Positions 1 to 9,650 of a stretch of DNA of 59,496 bases are shown here, in pieces; the first letter of the stretch is position 1, and every line of letters starts with the position of its first letter. The stretch covers positions 107,868 through 167,363 of the forward strand of contig JAIYDJ010000016.1 of the NCBI GenBank assembly GCA_027487575.1, written 5' to 3'. Under the pieces are notes generated by a model. It saw nothing but the letters and a program-made list of their open reading frames with translations. It searched no databases and was not told where the DNA came from. Made by a program: the position numbers and the translations under genes. The stretch comes from Rhodobacter sp. Its GTDB lineage: Bacteria; Pseudomonadota; Alphaproteobacteria; Rhodobacterales; Rhodobacteraceae.

Positions 1-71
1 TTGGCGTCGCGCTGGCCGATGATGTGGCGGTCCAGTTCGGACACGATCTCGCGCGGGGTCAGGTCGGTCAT
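1..71 (-). CDS. hslU: HslU, ATPase subunit of the HslVU protease (N-terminal fragment)
   Basis: Only the first 23 codons lie in the window. They read MTDLTPREIVSELDRHIIGQ, followed by RDA, which is the characteristic start of the HslU/ClpY AAA+ unfoldase that feeds substrates to HslV. The start codon is at 69-71. The gene runs off the left edge. The partner hslV lies about 620 bases away on the same strand, separated by an oppositely oriented gene, so the two are not a simple overlapping operon here. Confidence 0.9.
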   Translation of the reverse strand, partial: MTDLTPREIVSELDRHIIGQRDA

Positions 72-159
72 ATCACGCTCCAGGCAGGCAGGACGGATGA
101 GGGGAACCACCCGCGCCGGACGACGTTCGGTCGGTGCAGTCCATCGAAAGGAATGAAAG

Positions 160-645
160 ATGCCGGATGCGGCCGAACTTGAAACGAAATTCTGGAAGGC
201 GCTGACCTCTGACATGACGGTCATGCTGGGTCTGACCGGTGTCGGCGACGGGCATTGCCGCCCGATGACCGCGCAGCGGGAAGAAGATGAAACCCCGATC
301 TGGTTCTTCACCAGCACCGACAGCAAGCTGGTGGCAAGCGGGTACGACGCCCGACCCGCCATGTTCACCTTCGTCGACAAGGGCCACGATCTGTTCGCCT
401 GTGTGCATGGCAGCCTTTGTGTCGACAACGACCGCGCGGTGATTGACCGGTTGTGGAACGCCTACGTGGCTGCATGGTACGAGGACGGCAAGGACGACCC
501 CAAGCTGATCCTGCTGCGGTTCGATCCGACCGAGGCGGAAATCTGGGAAGACAAGTCCAGCCTGCTTGCGGGTATCCGTACCCTGCTGGGATCCGATCCC
601 AAGGTCGACTACCGCGACAGCGTGGCCAAGGTCGACCTGTCCTGA
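160..645 (+). CDS. Pyridoxamine 5'-phosphate oxidase-fold (general stress protein 26-like) protein
   Basis: A 161-residue soluble protein that resembles the split-barrel FMN-binding family of general stress protein 26. Typical elements are the N-terminal helix with FWKAL, the strand motif CRPMTAQ near residue 38, the IWFFTSTDSKL segment near residue 50 and the later AWYEDGKDDPKLILLRF segment. The family usually binds flavin, F420 or heme; the substrate is unknown. The start is supported by AAAGGA a few bases upstream. It lies between hslU and hslV on the opposite strand, which suggests insertion into an ancestral hslVU operon. Family assignment is good, function is not determined. Confidence 0.8.
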   Translation: MPDAAELETKFWKALTSDMTVMLGLTGVGDGHCRPMTAQREEDETPIWFFTSTDSKLVASGYDARPAMFTFVDKGHDLFACVHGSLCVDNDRAVIDRLWNAYVAAWYEDGKDDPKLILLRFDPTEAEIWEDKSSLLAGIRTLLGSDPKVDYRDSVAKVDLS

Positions 646-691
646 CGGGACAAAGCGGGCCTTCGGGCTGACGTGCAGTCGGGGCGCAGGG

Positions 692-1249
692 TCACTTGGC
701 AATGCGTTCCACCGTCAGATTCCCGTTGGTATACACGCAGATGTCCGCTGCGATCGCCATGGCGCGGCGGGCGATGTCTTCGGCGGGCAGGTCGGTGGTC
801 ATCAGTCCGCGCGCGGCAGCCAGCGCATAGTTGCCTCCCGATCCGATGGCGGCCACGTCATGTTCAGGTTCCAGCACATCGCCCGCGCCGGTGATCACAT
901 ACAGATCGCGGCCGTCGGTGACGATCAGCATCGCCTCAAGATTGCGCAGGTACTTGTCCATCCGCCAGTCCTTGGCCAGATCGACACAGGCGCGGGCCAG
1001 TTGGCCGGGCGCCGCCTCCAGTTTCTTTTCCAGCCGTTCCAGCAGGGTGAACGCGTCGGCGGTGGACCCTGCGAACCCCGCGACCACATCCTGCCCGCCC
1101 GGCGACAGACGGCGCACCTTGCGCGCGCTGCCCTTGATCACGGTCTGGCCCAGCGACACCTGACCGTCACCCGCCACCACCACTTCGCCGCCGCGACGGA
1201 CCGCCAGAATGGTCGTGCCGTGCCAGCCGGGAAATCTGTCGTCTGCCAT
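692..1249 (-). CDS. hslV: HslV, proteolytic subunit of the HslVU (ClpQY) protease
   Basis: This is the peptidase subunit of the two-component ATP-dependent protease, which assembles as a dodecamer capped by HslU hexamers in the cytoplasm. The sequence has the propeptide ending at HG followed by TTILAVRR, so the catalytic Thr is about residue 12 of the 185-residue precursor. Downstream are [27 protein letters not shown] and [16 protein letters not shown], all diagnostic of HslV. An upstream ATG at 1273 is in frame, but [13 protein letters not shown] from 1249 gives the usual propeptide length. hslU follows downstream on the same strand after the intervening opposite-strand gene. Confidence 0.95.
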   Translation of the reverse strand: MADDRFPGWHGTTILAVRRGGEVVVAGDGQVSLGQTVIKGSARKVRRLSPGGQDVVAGFAGSTADAFTLLERLEKKLEAAPGQLARACVDLAKDWRMDKYLRNLEAMLIVTDGRDLYVITGAGDVLEPEHDVAAIGSGGNYALAAARGLMTTDLPAEDIARRAMAIAADICVYTNGNLTVERIAK

Positions 1250-1364
1250 CATGTCCTCCGTCTTCGCCATCAATATGCGCGGCCCGCGGCCCGCCTACAA
1301 CCCGACCCCGGTTTGCATCTTTGCCCTTCTGCATTACGTTGGGCATGCGAAGCGGGGGCGGGCG

Positions 1365-2261
1365 GTGCGGGACAGGGTGCTTTACTTTTACCTCGGGCCG
1401 CGACAGCGCGCCCAGGTCGCGGCGCGCGAGCCGAAGATCCTGACCCGGATCGCGGAAGTGGCAGAGGCCGCCGGGTGGCAGGTGGTCCTTCTGCCGGAAG
1501 AGGCGAGGCACGCGGCGACCTCGATCGACGGCTATCACATGGTCCTGAATCAGGCGGTGCCGGGCCCCTTCTGTCTGTCGCTGCGCCAGTGTTACATGGA
1601 GCCGTTCTGGCGGATCGAGGCGGCGAACGACCGTTGGGCCTGGGAAACCGCCAGATTGCACTTCGATCCGAAAGACGTGAAGTCGCCCTATGTGCAGGCC
1701 TTCTTCAACCGCTGGCGGGGTAACCTGTTCGGCGCGCGGCCTATCTTGCAAGAGGGTTTCATCTTTGTGCCCCTGCAGGGAAAACTGCTGCGCCACCGGC
1801 ATTTTCAGGCGATGAGCCCGCTCGAAATGCTCGAAACCGTCCTGACGCGTGAAGTGCGGCCTGTCGTGGCGACGATGCACCCCGGCGAGACCTATGAGCC
1901 CGAAGAAATCGAGGCCCTGCAGAAACTGGGTCAACGCCACCCGCATTTCACCCTGTCCTCTGCGCCGTCGATGGACCTGCTGGCAAGTTGCGACATGGTG
2001 GTGACGCAGAATTCCAGCATGGCGTTGAAGGGGTGCTTTGCCGAAAAGCGCGCGGTTCTTTTCGCCGACGCCGATTTTCACCATGTCGCGGGGTCGGTGC
2101 CGCGCGATGGGCTGGCAAAGGCGTTCGACATTAGCCGCAAGAAGCCGCCCTTCGCGCCCTATCTGTTCTGGTTCTTCAAGATGCACGCCATAACGTCATG
2201 GAGCGACGAGGTGCACGCCCAGATCGCCAGCCGTCTTCGTCAGCACGGCTGGCCCGTCTAG
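1365..2261 (+). CDS. Capsule polysaccharide synthesis/export-like protein (KpsS/LipB type)
   Basis: The conserved part begins VLYFYLGPRQ and contains FVPLQGKLLRHRHFQ, MLETVLTREVRPVVATMHPGE and CDMVVTQNSSMALKGCF. These resemble the nucleotide-sugar-binding half of capsule-type Kdo glycosyltransferases and related surface polysaccharide proteins. The start is uncertain: the frame is open upstream with ATG at 1251 and 1278 and GTG at 1365 and 1377; I chose 1365 because the conserved sequence starts just after it. It diverges from hslV and converges on trxA. A role in decorating a surface polysaccharide or lipid is inferred, not shown. Confidence 0.6.
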   Translation: MRDRVLYFYLGPRQRAQVAAREPKILTRIAEVAEAAGWQVVLLPEEARHAATSIDGYHMVLNQAVPGPFCLSLRQCYMEPFWRIEAANDRWAWETARLHFDPKDVKSPYVQAFFNRWRGNLFGARPILQEGFIFVPLQGKLLRHRHFQAMSPLEMLETVLTREVRPVVATMHPGETYEPEEIEALQKLGQRHPHFTLSSAPSMDLLASCDMVVTQNSSMALKGCFAEKRAVLFADADFHHVAGSVPRDGLAKAFDISRKKPPFAPYLFWFFKMHAITSWSDEVHAQIASRLRQHGWPV

Positions 2262-2262
2262 C

Positions 2263-2285
2263 GCGGGGGCGCTGCCGCCCCCCGC
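2263..2285. terminator. GC hairpin between convergent genes
   Basis: GCGGGGGC and its near-complement form a stem of about nine base pairs between the stop of the capsule-like gene and the stop of trxA. There is no long T run, so termination is inferred from position. Confidence 0.4.
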
Positions 2286-2288
2286 CGG

Positions 2289-2615
<327 letters not shown>

Positions 2616-2673
2616 GGCGGGCCTCCTGAATCTCTGGCTAGGCAACAGAAGCTATGGATGCGGGGCTCCGACG

Positions 2674-5600
2674 TCAAGGGATCGTGGCACGCAGCAACGC
2701 CTGCCTCACCATATCGCGATCAAGTGGCATAAGGCGGGGCGCACGTGTCCACAGGATGGCGGTTTCGATCCGTCGATCAGGGTATATCTGCCGCAGGGCG
2801 TGGTCATAGGCCCCCATTTGCCGCAGCAACCCCTCCGGCGTGTGGGCGGCCGTCGCCGGGATCAGCCGATTCGACTTGTAGTCGATCGCCAGCACCGAAT
2901 CCGTGCGGATCAGCAGCCGGTCGATGCTGCCGAACAGGCGGCGGTCGGCAAGGTCGCAGGTGATGGCAACTTCCGTCAGGGCGTCGGCGGTGAACAGATC
3001 TGCCAGCGTCGGGTCCGAAAGCACCCGTTCCGCCTCGGCGAGGACATCCCCGCACAGGTCGGCATCCTCGATCAGACTGGCCGCAAGACTCTGCCAGTGC
3101 GCGACGGGGACGGTCGGCAGGACTTCCAGCAGCAGGTGCAGGGCCGTGCCGCGCGCCAGCGCTGCCGCTTCGGTGCCCGGTTCGGTTTCCCCCGGAAGAA
3201 CCTTTGCGCCGCCCAGACCGGACGGTGGCACAAGGGCTGGTTGACGCGGGGCTACCGGTGCCGCCCGGTCTGCCCAGGCAGGCAACGGAATGTCCGGCGG
3301 CACATCCGGAACGCGGGGGGCGTCTGCAACCGGCCATACCCCCGACGACAGGCGAAGCCGCCCTTCCTCGAAGAGCATGGCCCCCGCCGCGCGCATCCCT
3401 TCGGCCACCTGCCGGTACCAGCACCATGTCAGCGGGTCCTTGGGAACCGGTTTTCCCCCCGACGCGGTTTCGGTCTTCGCCGTTCCGGCACCCGCGACGA
3501 TCAGCCAGCACCGCGCCCGGGTCAGAGCCACATACAGCAGCCGCAGACTTTCCTCATGCCGCAGTACCTCGCGCCGGTCGCGCTCTGCGGCCAACAGTGG
3601 CGGCATCTCGTCTGCGGGCATGCGCCACAGCGCGGCACCGCCCGGCGGCACCAGAATATCCGCCCGGTCCTGATGACGGCCATCGGTGGTGTCGGGCAGA
3701 ATGACGATCGGTGCTTCCAGTCCCTTGGCACCGTGCACTGTCATGATGCGGATGCGATGGCCCTCGGCCTCCATCTGCCGCTTGATGTCGATCTGGCCGG
3801 TGGACAGCCAGATCAGGAAGCCGGTCAGGCTGGGAACCTCGTGCCGTTCATAAGCCAGCGCCTGCGCCAGCATCGCATCGATGCCCTCTGCCGCCTCGTC
3901 GCCCAGCCGGGTCAGCAGACGGCGGCGGCCGTCGTGCCGGGTCAGGCAGCGTTCTAGAACCTCGAAGGGGCGCAGAAAGTCGGACTGGCGGCGCAGATCG
4001 TCCAGCATGTCGCGCGCAGGGGCATCAATGCCGCGCAGCGCCTGCCACAGAAATCCGGGACGGCCCCTTGCAAGATCGTAAAGCTGCGCCTCGGACCAAC
4101 CGCCCAGGGGTGACCGCAGGACGGTGGCAAGCGCCAGATCATCCTCCGGTGTCACCAGAAACGCCAGAAGCGCCATCAGGTCCTTGACGGCCAGTTCGGC
4201 CCCCAGCTTGAGCCTGTCCGCCCCGGCCACCGCCAGCCCGTGCTGTTTGCATTCGCGGATCAGGTCGGCAAACAGCGCCGAGCGGCGCTGAACCAGGATC
4301 AGGAAGTCACCCTCATGAACAGGGCGCGGACCCTTGTCGGTCGGAATCTGGACGCCGGCATCGATCATCTGGCGCATTTCGGCGGCGATCTGGCGGGCAA
4401 GGCGGGCGTTGTGGTGCGTCTGGCTGACGCGGTCCACCGGGCTTTCCCAGTCGTCGTCCTTGTCTTCCGGGATCGGCTCGACCAGTGGCCAAAGATCGAC
4501 GCGCCCCGGCATCTGGTCCTTGAAGGCGGTGTGCCGCACCTCGGCCCCCAGCGCGCCGGGATAGCGGTCGTGCAGCGTGACATCGACCAGCCGAAGCACG
4601 GCAGGGGCAGACCGGAAGGAATACTGCAACAGCAGGTTCTGGAACGGCTGTTCGGCCGCGCGGAAGGCGGCACCAAAGAACGTCTGCTTTTCATCGAAGG
4701 CGGCGACGTTGGCGCCCTGAAACGAATAGATCGACTGCTTCTTGTCCCCCACGACAAACAGGGTCCGCCCGCCCGGACGTGTCCCCACGCCTGCGGTGAA
4801 CTCGGCGGCCAAAAGCTCGATCACCCGCCACTGGTCGGGGCTCGTGTCCTGCGCCTCGTCCACCAGAATGTGGTCGATCCCGCCGTCCAGCCGGAACAGC
4901 ACCCATGCGGCCACCGACGGATCGGTCAGCAGCGCCTTGGCGCGCAGGATCAGATCGTCGAAATCAAGCCACCCCCGCGCCGCCTTGCGCGCGGCATAGA
5001 TCGGCAGGAACCGGGCGGCAAAGCGGTGCAGGGTTGCCGTGCGCAGCGCCGCCGCAAGGGCAATTCGGCGGGTCCGGGCGGTTTCAACGCGCGACATCAG
5101 CGCATCGAAGCGGGGCATCACATCCGACAGCAGCGCCCGCGCGTCCTTGGTGGGCAACGCGCCGATCTTGGCGGTGAAGGGCACCTTTGCCCCGCTTCCC
5201 GTCAGCAGGGCGTCTTCCAGAACTCCCAGACCTTCCAGGTCAAACGTCAGTCCCGCCAAGGTGTTGGCCAGATTGAAGTCGGTAGGCTTGCCCTGCCGAA
5301 GGATGGGCAACATTTCGGCGATCCACGCCGGTTCATCCCCCAGAAACGTGTCCGACAGGATGGCGGCCAGACTTTCGTGGGGTGGAACGCCGAACAGCGA
5401 ACGGGCGCGATCCTCGTCCATCGGTTCGGCAAAACCATCGCGCGCTGCGGCCACCTGCGACAGCAACCCGGCGAATTCTTCGCCGGTGTAAAGCCGCGCG
5501 AGGTCTGCCATCAGGTCGGGGGCCAGCCGGTCGGCCATTTCCTCGGCGATGTCATCGCGCAGCAGGCGGGCGGCGCGGTCGTCCATCTCGGTGAATTGCG

Positions 5601-6027
5601 GTGAAACCCCGGCCTCCAGCGGAAAGCGGCGCAGAAGCGTGGCGCAGAAGCTGTGGATCGTCTGGATGCGCAGGCCGCCCGGCGTTTCGATGGCGCGGGC
5701 AAACAGCCGCCGCGCGGCGGAAAGATCGGCGGCGGCAAGGCGCGTCTCCTCGCCAAGCTGCGCCAAGGCTGTCCGCAATTCGGCATCGGGCTTCATCGCC
5801 CAGCTGCCCAGCGTGCGGAACAGGCGGTTCTGCATCTCGCTTGCCGCCGCCTTGGTGTAGGTCAGGCACAGGATGCGCTGCGGCTCGACCCCCGACAGCA
5901 GCAGCCGCGCCACCCGGTCGGTCAGAACGCGGGTCTTGCCCGACCCGGCATTCGCCGACAGCCAGGTGGAGGCGGCGGGCGCGCTGGCCGCGACCTGTGG
6001 TTCGGTGGCGGGGTCACGCCGGATCAT
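2674..6027 (-). CDS. addA: Double-strand break repair helicase-nuclease AddA
   Basis: AddA is the UvrD-type 3'-5' helicase and nuclease subunit of AddAB, which processes double-strand ends for RecA loading. The 1117-residue protein has a Walker A (ANAGSGKT, residues 25-32), motif II ILVDEAQDTSPDQW, motif III VVGDKKQSIYSFQGA, motif V/VI TVHGAKGLEAPIVILP and LLYVALTRAR, and a C-terminal PD-(D/E)XK nuclease core at AIDYKSNR. Length and motif order match the alphaproteobacterial form. It overlaps addB by 14 bases, so translation is likely coupled. Confidence 0.95.
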   Translation of the reverse strand: MIRRDPATEPQVAASAPAASTWLSANAGSGKTRVLTDRVARLLLSGVEPQRILCLTYTKAAASEMQNRLFRTLGSWAMKPDAELRTALAQLGEETRLAAADLSAARRLFARAIETPGGLRIQTIHSFCATLLRRFPLEAGVSPQFTEMDDRAARLLRDDIAEEMADRLAPDLMADLARLYTGEEFAGLLSQVAAARDGFAEPMDEDRARSLFGVPPHESLAAILSDTFLGDEPAWIAEMLPILRQGKPTDFNLANTLAGLTFDLEGLGVLEDALLTGSGAKVPFTAKIGALPTKDARALLSDVMPRFDALMSRVETARTRRIALAAALRTATLHRFAARFLPIYAARKAARGWLDFDDLILRAKALLTDPSVAAWVLFRLDGGIDHILVDEAQDTSPDQWRVIELLAAEFTAGVGTRPGGRTLFVVGDKKQSIYSFQGANVAAFDEKQTFFGAAFRAAEQPFQNLLLQYSFRSAPAVLRLVDVTLHDRYPGALGAEVRHTAFKDQMPGRVDLWPLVEPIPEDKDDDWESPVDRVSQTHHNARLARQIAAEMRQMIDAGVQIPTDKGPRPVHEGDFLILVQRRSALFADLIRECKQHGLAVAGADRLKLGAELAVKDLMALLAFLVTPEDDLALATVLRSPLGGWSEAQLYDLARGRPGFLWQALRGIDAPARDMLDDLRRQSDFLRPFEVLERCLTRHDGRRRLLTRLGDEAAEGIDAMLAQALAYERHEVPSLTGFLIWLSTGQIDIKRQMEAEGHRIRIMTVHGAKGLEAPIVILPDTTDGRHQDRADILVPPGGAALWRMPADEMPPLLAAERDRREVLRHEESLRLLYVALTRARCWLIVAGAGTAKTETASGGKPVPKDPLTWCWYRQVAEGMRAAGAMLFEEGRLRLSSGVWPVADAPRVPDVPPDIPLPAWADRAAPVAPRQPALVPPSGLGGAKVLPGETEPGTEAAALARGTALHLLLEVLPTVPVAHWQSLAASLIEDADLCGDVLAEAERVLSDPTLADLFTADALTEVAITCDLADRRLFGSIDRLLIRTDSVLAIDYKSNRLIPATAAHTPEGLLRQMGAYDHALRQIYPDRRIETAILWTRAPRLMPLDRDMVRQALLRATIP

Positions 6028-8968
6028 CCGGCCCCACTTTCACCGGCTGCGCCGGGTCGGTCATCTGCCATTCGCCATGGCGCGCAAGATGGTCATAGTC
6101 GCCCGCGATCCGGTCCTGAAACATCGCGCGGCGCGATGCATAGCCGGTCTGCCGGTCGCCATACTGCCCGATCAGCCGCAGCATCCCGTCCCAGAACGTG
6201 GCCAGCACCTCGGGCGTCACCCGCGTTTCAACCGATTTGTGCCCGGCCCCCAGCCCGATGTAACTGATGAAGGCCACCTCCGACGGTCCCAGATCGGCAA
6301 AGCCGCCGCGTTCGGCCATGGCTGCGGCGGCGATCAACTGTTTCTCGAAGGACTTCTGTTCGGCCTGTGACGGCGGCGCGCCGGTCTTGTAGTCGATCAG
6401 CAGCAACCGGCCATCGGGCAAGCGGTCGATCCGGTCGGGTGTGCCGAACAGAGTGAAGGGCAGCGGGTCCAGCGTGACCTTTCCCATCGTCTCGACCACC
6501 TGCGGGACACCCCCCCAGCGGGCATCCTCGTTCAGGAAATGATCCACCCCCCGGTCCAGTCGCGCCAGCCACAACGTGCGCGCTGCGGGGAAGGGCACCT
6601 GTTCGGCCAGAACATCCGCGGCAATGTCCATCAGTCGAGCCCGCGCCTGATCGCGGCTTTCGGACCCGGGTCGCGTCTGCACGAACCGTTTCAGCACGTC
6701 ATGCACCACGATCCCCCGGTCGCGGGCATCAGGGGCCTGCCGCAGCGGGTCCAGAGGCAACAGGCGCAGGACATAGCGGGCATAGATCGCGTAGGGGTCG
6801 CGGATCAGCCGCGCGATGTTGGTCAACGACAGCCGGTCGGGCCGGGCGGCAAGGGGGGGCCTTGGTGCGGGCCGGGTAGCGCGGATCAGCCCGGGGTCGG
6901 CGCGCAATGCGGGTGTCGGCAGGTCCATCGCGGCGGCCATTCCGGTCCATACTTCGCCGCGGGCCTTCATGGCCTTCAGGGCGTCGGGTCCGTGCTGGTC
7001 CGGCAGTCCGCGCAGCAGGTTGATCAGCCGGTTCAGCCAGCGCGACGGAACGGTTTCCGCCTCGGCGTCGCGCATCGACCGGGTCAGAACCACGCGCGAT
7101 GCGGCCACGGCCTGTTGATAATCATGCGCGGCTAGCCCGATCTGGCGTTCGGGCAACAGCAGCCCGGCCTCGGCGCGCATCTTGCGGTTCAGCCAGGGGT
7201 CGGGGGTCGCCATGCGGGGCCAGATGCCATCCGTCAGCCCGCCCAGAATGACCAGATCAGCGTCCATTTCGCGCGCCTCGCGCGGGCCGAGAATGCTGAT
7301 GTGGGGGTGGACGATCAGGGCATCGCGCACCTCGCCCGCCGCGATCACCGCCTCGAACAGGGAGAGATATTCTGCCGGGGCAAGATCGCCGCCATGCGCC
7401 GCCTCGGCCGCAAGGTCGGTCATCATCGCCAGCGCCGCCTCTCCCGCCGGTTCCAGCCACAGGGTGCCCGGCCCGTCCCCGGTGCCTGCCGCCAGCCGTT
7501 CGATGGCCTTCCGATGATGGGCGACATGACCGGACAAAGGGCGCGTCCCGACGGACTCGAACCCGTGCAACGCATCGCTCAGCCACTCGCCCCAAGCCGC
7601 TGCGTTCCGCGCAGCCGCCCAGGCCCGCAGCGCCGCAGGTTCGGGAAAGGCCGGGCCATCCTTGCGCAGGGACAGTTCCAGATCACGGGTCAGTCGCAGA
7701 TGGTTGCCCCGATCCCCGCCCGTTCCGGTTAGCGGATGTTTCAGCAGCACCAGAAGGGTATCCACCGTCAGACGCTGCCCGAACAGCCCCGCCACATGGC
7801 GCAACAGACGCCCCGGTGCCGACAGGGCCAGCGGGCGACCCGCACTGTCATCGGGCACGATGCCCCAGCGGTCCAGCGCGGCCGCGACCTGCCGGGTCAG
7901 GTTGCGATCCGGACTGATCAAGGCGGCCCTTGTGCCGTCTTCGGCGGCCTGCCGCAGGATCAGGGCGATCGCCATGGCCTCGCTGCGGGGTGAGGGCGCT
8001 TCGATCAGGGTCATGGCGCCGGTCGCCTGCCGCAGGTCTGGCAGGGAAGGGCCTTCGATCAGCCATTGGTCGGTGACCGAGGCCGGGCGCAGCGACAACG
8101 AGATCAGCCGGTTGCGATCGGGGTCGGGCGGCGTCACGCCATGCCAGGGAAGAACCTGGTCCGGCTTCAGGTTCAGGTCGGTCAGAAGGCGGTGAAAGCG
8201 GTACTGCGGATGATCCTCGGCCGCCAGGGCATCATCCATCGCGCGCCAGACCGGACCCGGCAGACCGGCATCGAAGCCGGGCAGAACAAGCGCCCCCTGC
8301 GGCAGGCATGCCACTGCTTGCATGAACAGCGCGGTTGCGCCGCGCGATCCCGTCGAACCCGCAACGATAACCGGATCACCGGGGGGGCGATCCTGCCACA
8401 GCCGTTTCAGGCGCAACGCCGCGATGCGCTGGCGCGAACTGTCGTCCTGCCCGGCGTCCTGTCCCAGAAACTGCGCGATGATGCCCAGAAACGTCTGGGT
8501 CCGCGCCCAGTGTGCCGAATGGCGCGACACGTCGAGCGCCGTGATGGCGGCGGGTTCAACCCCTTCGCCGCCCATTTCATCCATCAGCGCCGCCAGACTG
8601 TCGGCCAGATCGAACAGGGCGGCGCGCGGGGCAATTCCGGGCTGGGCCGCGATCAGCCCGTCGATCAACCGGGTCAGGATCAGTCTGCGTCGCAAGGGTG
8701 GGACGGGGCGGGCCAGATCGGCCAGCACAGGGTCGCGGGCCAGATCGGTGACCAGCCGCAGGCGGGGCAGGAACCGCGCGCCGCTGGCGGTCAAGGCATC
8801 CGTCACCCGCCGCCGCATCCGGCCCGAGTTCAGATAGACCGTGACGCGCGCCGCAGTCTCGGGCGGTCGGCCCTGCAGACGTGCGTCCAGCCCGCGGACA
8901 AGGCATGTGGCAAAATCGGGACCGGGCGGCAGGAAAAAGACGCGCGGGTGGGATTGTGCGTCAAACAT
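6014..8968 (-). CDS. addB: Double-strand break repair protein AddB
   Basis: The 984-residue partner of AddA, with a degenerate helicase-like body and a C-terminal nuclease. The nuclease domain shows RDRGIVVHDVLKRFV, IDRLPDGRLLLIDYKTG and a following Q/K-rich helix; DYK is the catalytic triplet. No intact Walker A is visible at the N-terminus (YLNSGRMRRR occupies the region), as I recall is usual for alphaproteobacterial AddB. The ATG at 8968 is chosen because it overlaps the murU stop by 8 bases; an in-frame start at 8995 would lie deeper in murU. Confidence 0.93.
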   Translation of the reverse strand: MFDAQSHPRVFFLPPGPDFATCLVRGLDARLQGRPPETAARVTVYLNSGRMRRRVTDALTASGARFLPRLRLVTDLARDPVLADLARPVPPLRRRLILTRLIDGLIAAQPGIAPRAALFDLADSLAALMDEMGGEGVEPAAITALDVSRHSAHWARTQTFLGIIAQFLGQDAGQDDSSRQRIAALRLKRLWQDRPPGDPVIVAGSTGSRGATALFMQAVACLPQGALVLPGFDAGLPGPVWRAMDDALAAEDHPQYRFHRLLTDLNLKPDQVLPWHGVTPPDPDRNRLISLSLRPASVTDQWLIEGPSLPDLRQATGAMTLIEAPSPRSEAMAIALILRQAAEDGTRAALISPDRNLTRQVAAALDRWGIVPDDSAGRPLALSAPGRLLRHVAGLFGQRLTVDTLLVLLKHPLTGTGGDRGNHLRLTRDLELSLRKDGPAFPEPAALRAWAAARNAAAWGEWLSDALHGFESVGTRPLSGHVAHHRKAIERLAAGTGDGPGTLWLEPAGEAALAMMTDLAAEAAHGGDLAPAEYLSLFEAVIAAGEVRDALIVHPHISILGPREAREMDADLVILGGLTDGIWPRMATPDPWLNRKMRAEAGLLLPERQIGLAAHDYQQAVAASRVVLTRSMRDAEAETVPSRWLNRLINLLRGLPDQHGPDALKAMKARGEVWTGMAAAMDLPTPALRADPGLIRATRPAPRPPLAARPDRLSLTNIARLIRDPYAIYARYVLRLLPLDPLRQAPDARDRGIVVHDVLKRFVQTRPGSESRDQARARLMDIAADVLAEQVPFPAARTLWLARLDRGVDHFLNEDARWGGVPQVVETMGKVTLDPLPFTLFGTPDRIDRLPDGRLLLIDYKTGAPPSQAEQKSFEKQLIAAAAMAERGGFADLGPSEVAFISYIGLGAGHKSVETRVTPEVLATFWDGMLRLIGQYGDRQTGYASRRAMFQDRIAGDYDHLARHGEWQMTDPAQPVKVGPDDPA

Positions 8969-9650
8969 CCGCAAGCATCGCTTCGGCTTCGGCAATGCCT
9001 TCGGGGCGGCCTACATCGCACCAGCCGCCCTGATGGATCAGACCGAAGGCGCGGCCATCCTTGATCATCCGGTCCCAGATGCGGTTCAGGGAAAACACCT
9101 GATCCGGGATGGCATGCAGCGTTTCCGTCCTGATGATCTGCGCACCCAGATAGACTGCGCCCGCCGCCCCGTTGGCCCGCTTCAGCCGACCGTCATTGTC
9201 CGGCAGGAAGTCTCCGCTTCCATGGTGGCCACGCGCCTGCGCGGCGGGCAACAGCAACAACAGTGCGTCCATCGCATCTTCCCGCCACGCGGCGGCCAAT
9301 TGTGCCAGCGGGTTCTGACCGGTCCAGACCGCGTCGGTGTTCAGCGTCATCACCGGCCCCTGCCCCAACAGCGGCAGCGCCGCGCGCAAACCGCCGCCGG
9401 TTTCCAGGATCGCCCCATGCTCCCACGACAGGGCAACGCCGCGCCCGGAGAGGTGCCGGGCAATCTGGTCGCCCAGATAATGCAGGTTTGCCACGCACGG
9501 ATCGGCGTTGACGGCCCCGGCCAGTGCCAGCGCATGGTCGATCAGGGCTTTACCCGCCACCGGGATCAGGGGCTTTGGCCGGTCGGCGGTCAGCGCGCCC
9601 ATGCGGGTGCCGAACCCTGCGGCGAACAGCATCAACGGAAAGCGCCGCAT
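8961..9650 (-). CDS. murU: N-acetylmuramate 1-phosphate uridylyltransferase-like nucleotidyltransferase
   Basis: A 229-residue sugar-nucleotide transferase. The N-terminal signature is MLFAAGFGTRMGALTADRPK with the following PLIPVAGK, and LNTDAVWTG supplies the metal-binding Asp. With AmgK it would convert recycled MurNAc to UDP-MurNAc in the fosfomycin-resistant peptidoglycan salvage route. The pairing with the adjacent kinase is the main support for MurU over other nucleotidyltransferases. It overlaps the kinase by 19 bases and addB by 8. The start at 9650 was picked because MRRFPLMLFAAG gives the normal family N-terminus. Confidence 0.8.
   Translation of the reverse strand: MRRFPLMLFAAGFGTRMGALTADRPKPLIPVAGKALIDHALALAGAVNADPCVANLHYLGDQIARHLSGRGVALSWEHGAILETGGGLRAALPLLGQGPVMTLNTDAVWTGQNPLAQLAAAWREDAMDALLLLLPAAQARGHHGSGDFLPDNDGRLKRANGAAGAVYLGAQIIRTETLHAIPDQVFSLNRIWDRMIKDGRAFGLIHQGGWCDVGRPEGIAEAEAMLADV

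Noticed and set aside
4240-5604. Long plus-strand reading frame of 454 codons
   Set aside because: It lies antisense inside addA, whose motifs are intact, and its Arg/Pro/Gln-rich translation has no recognisable protein features.
6014-8968. AddB as a broken gene because it lacks a Walker A motif
   Set aside because: The reading frame is complete, the nuclease motif is intact, and loss of the P-loop is expected for AddB of this class.
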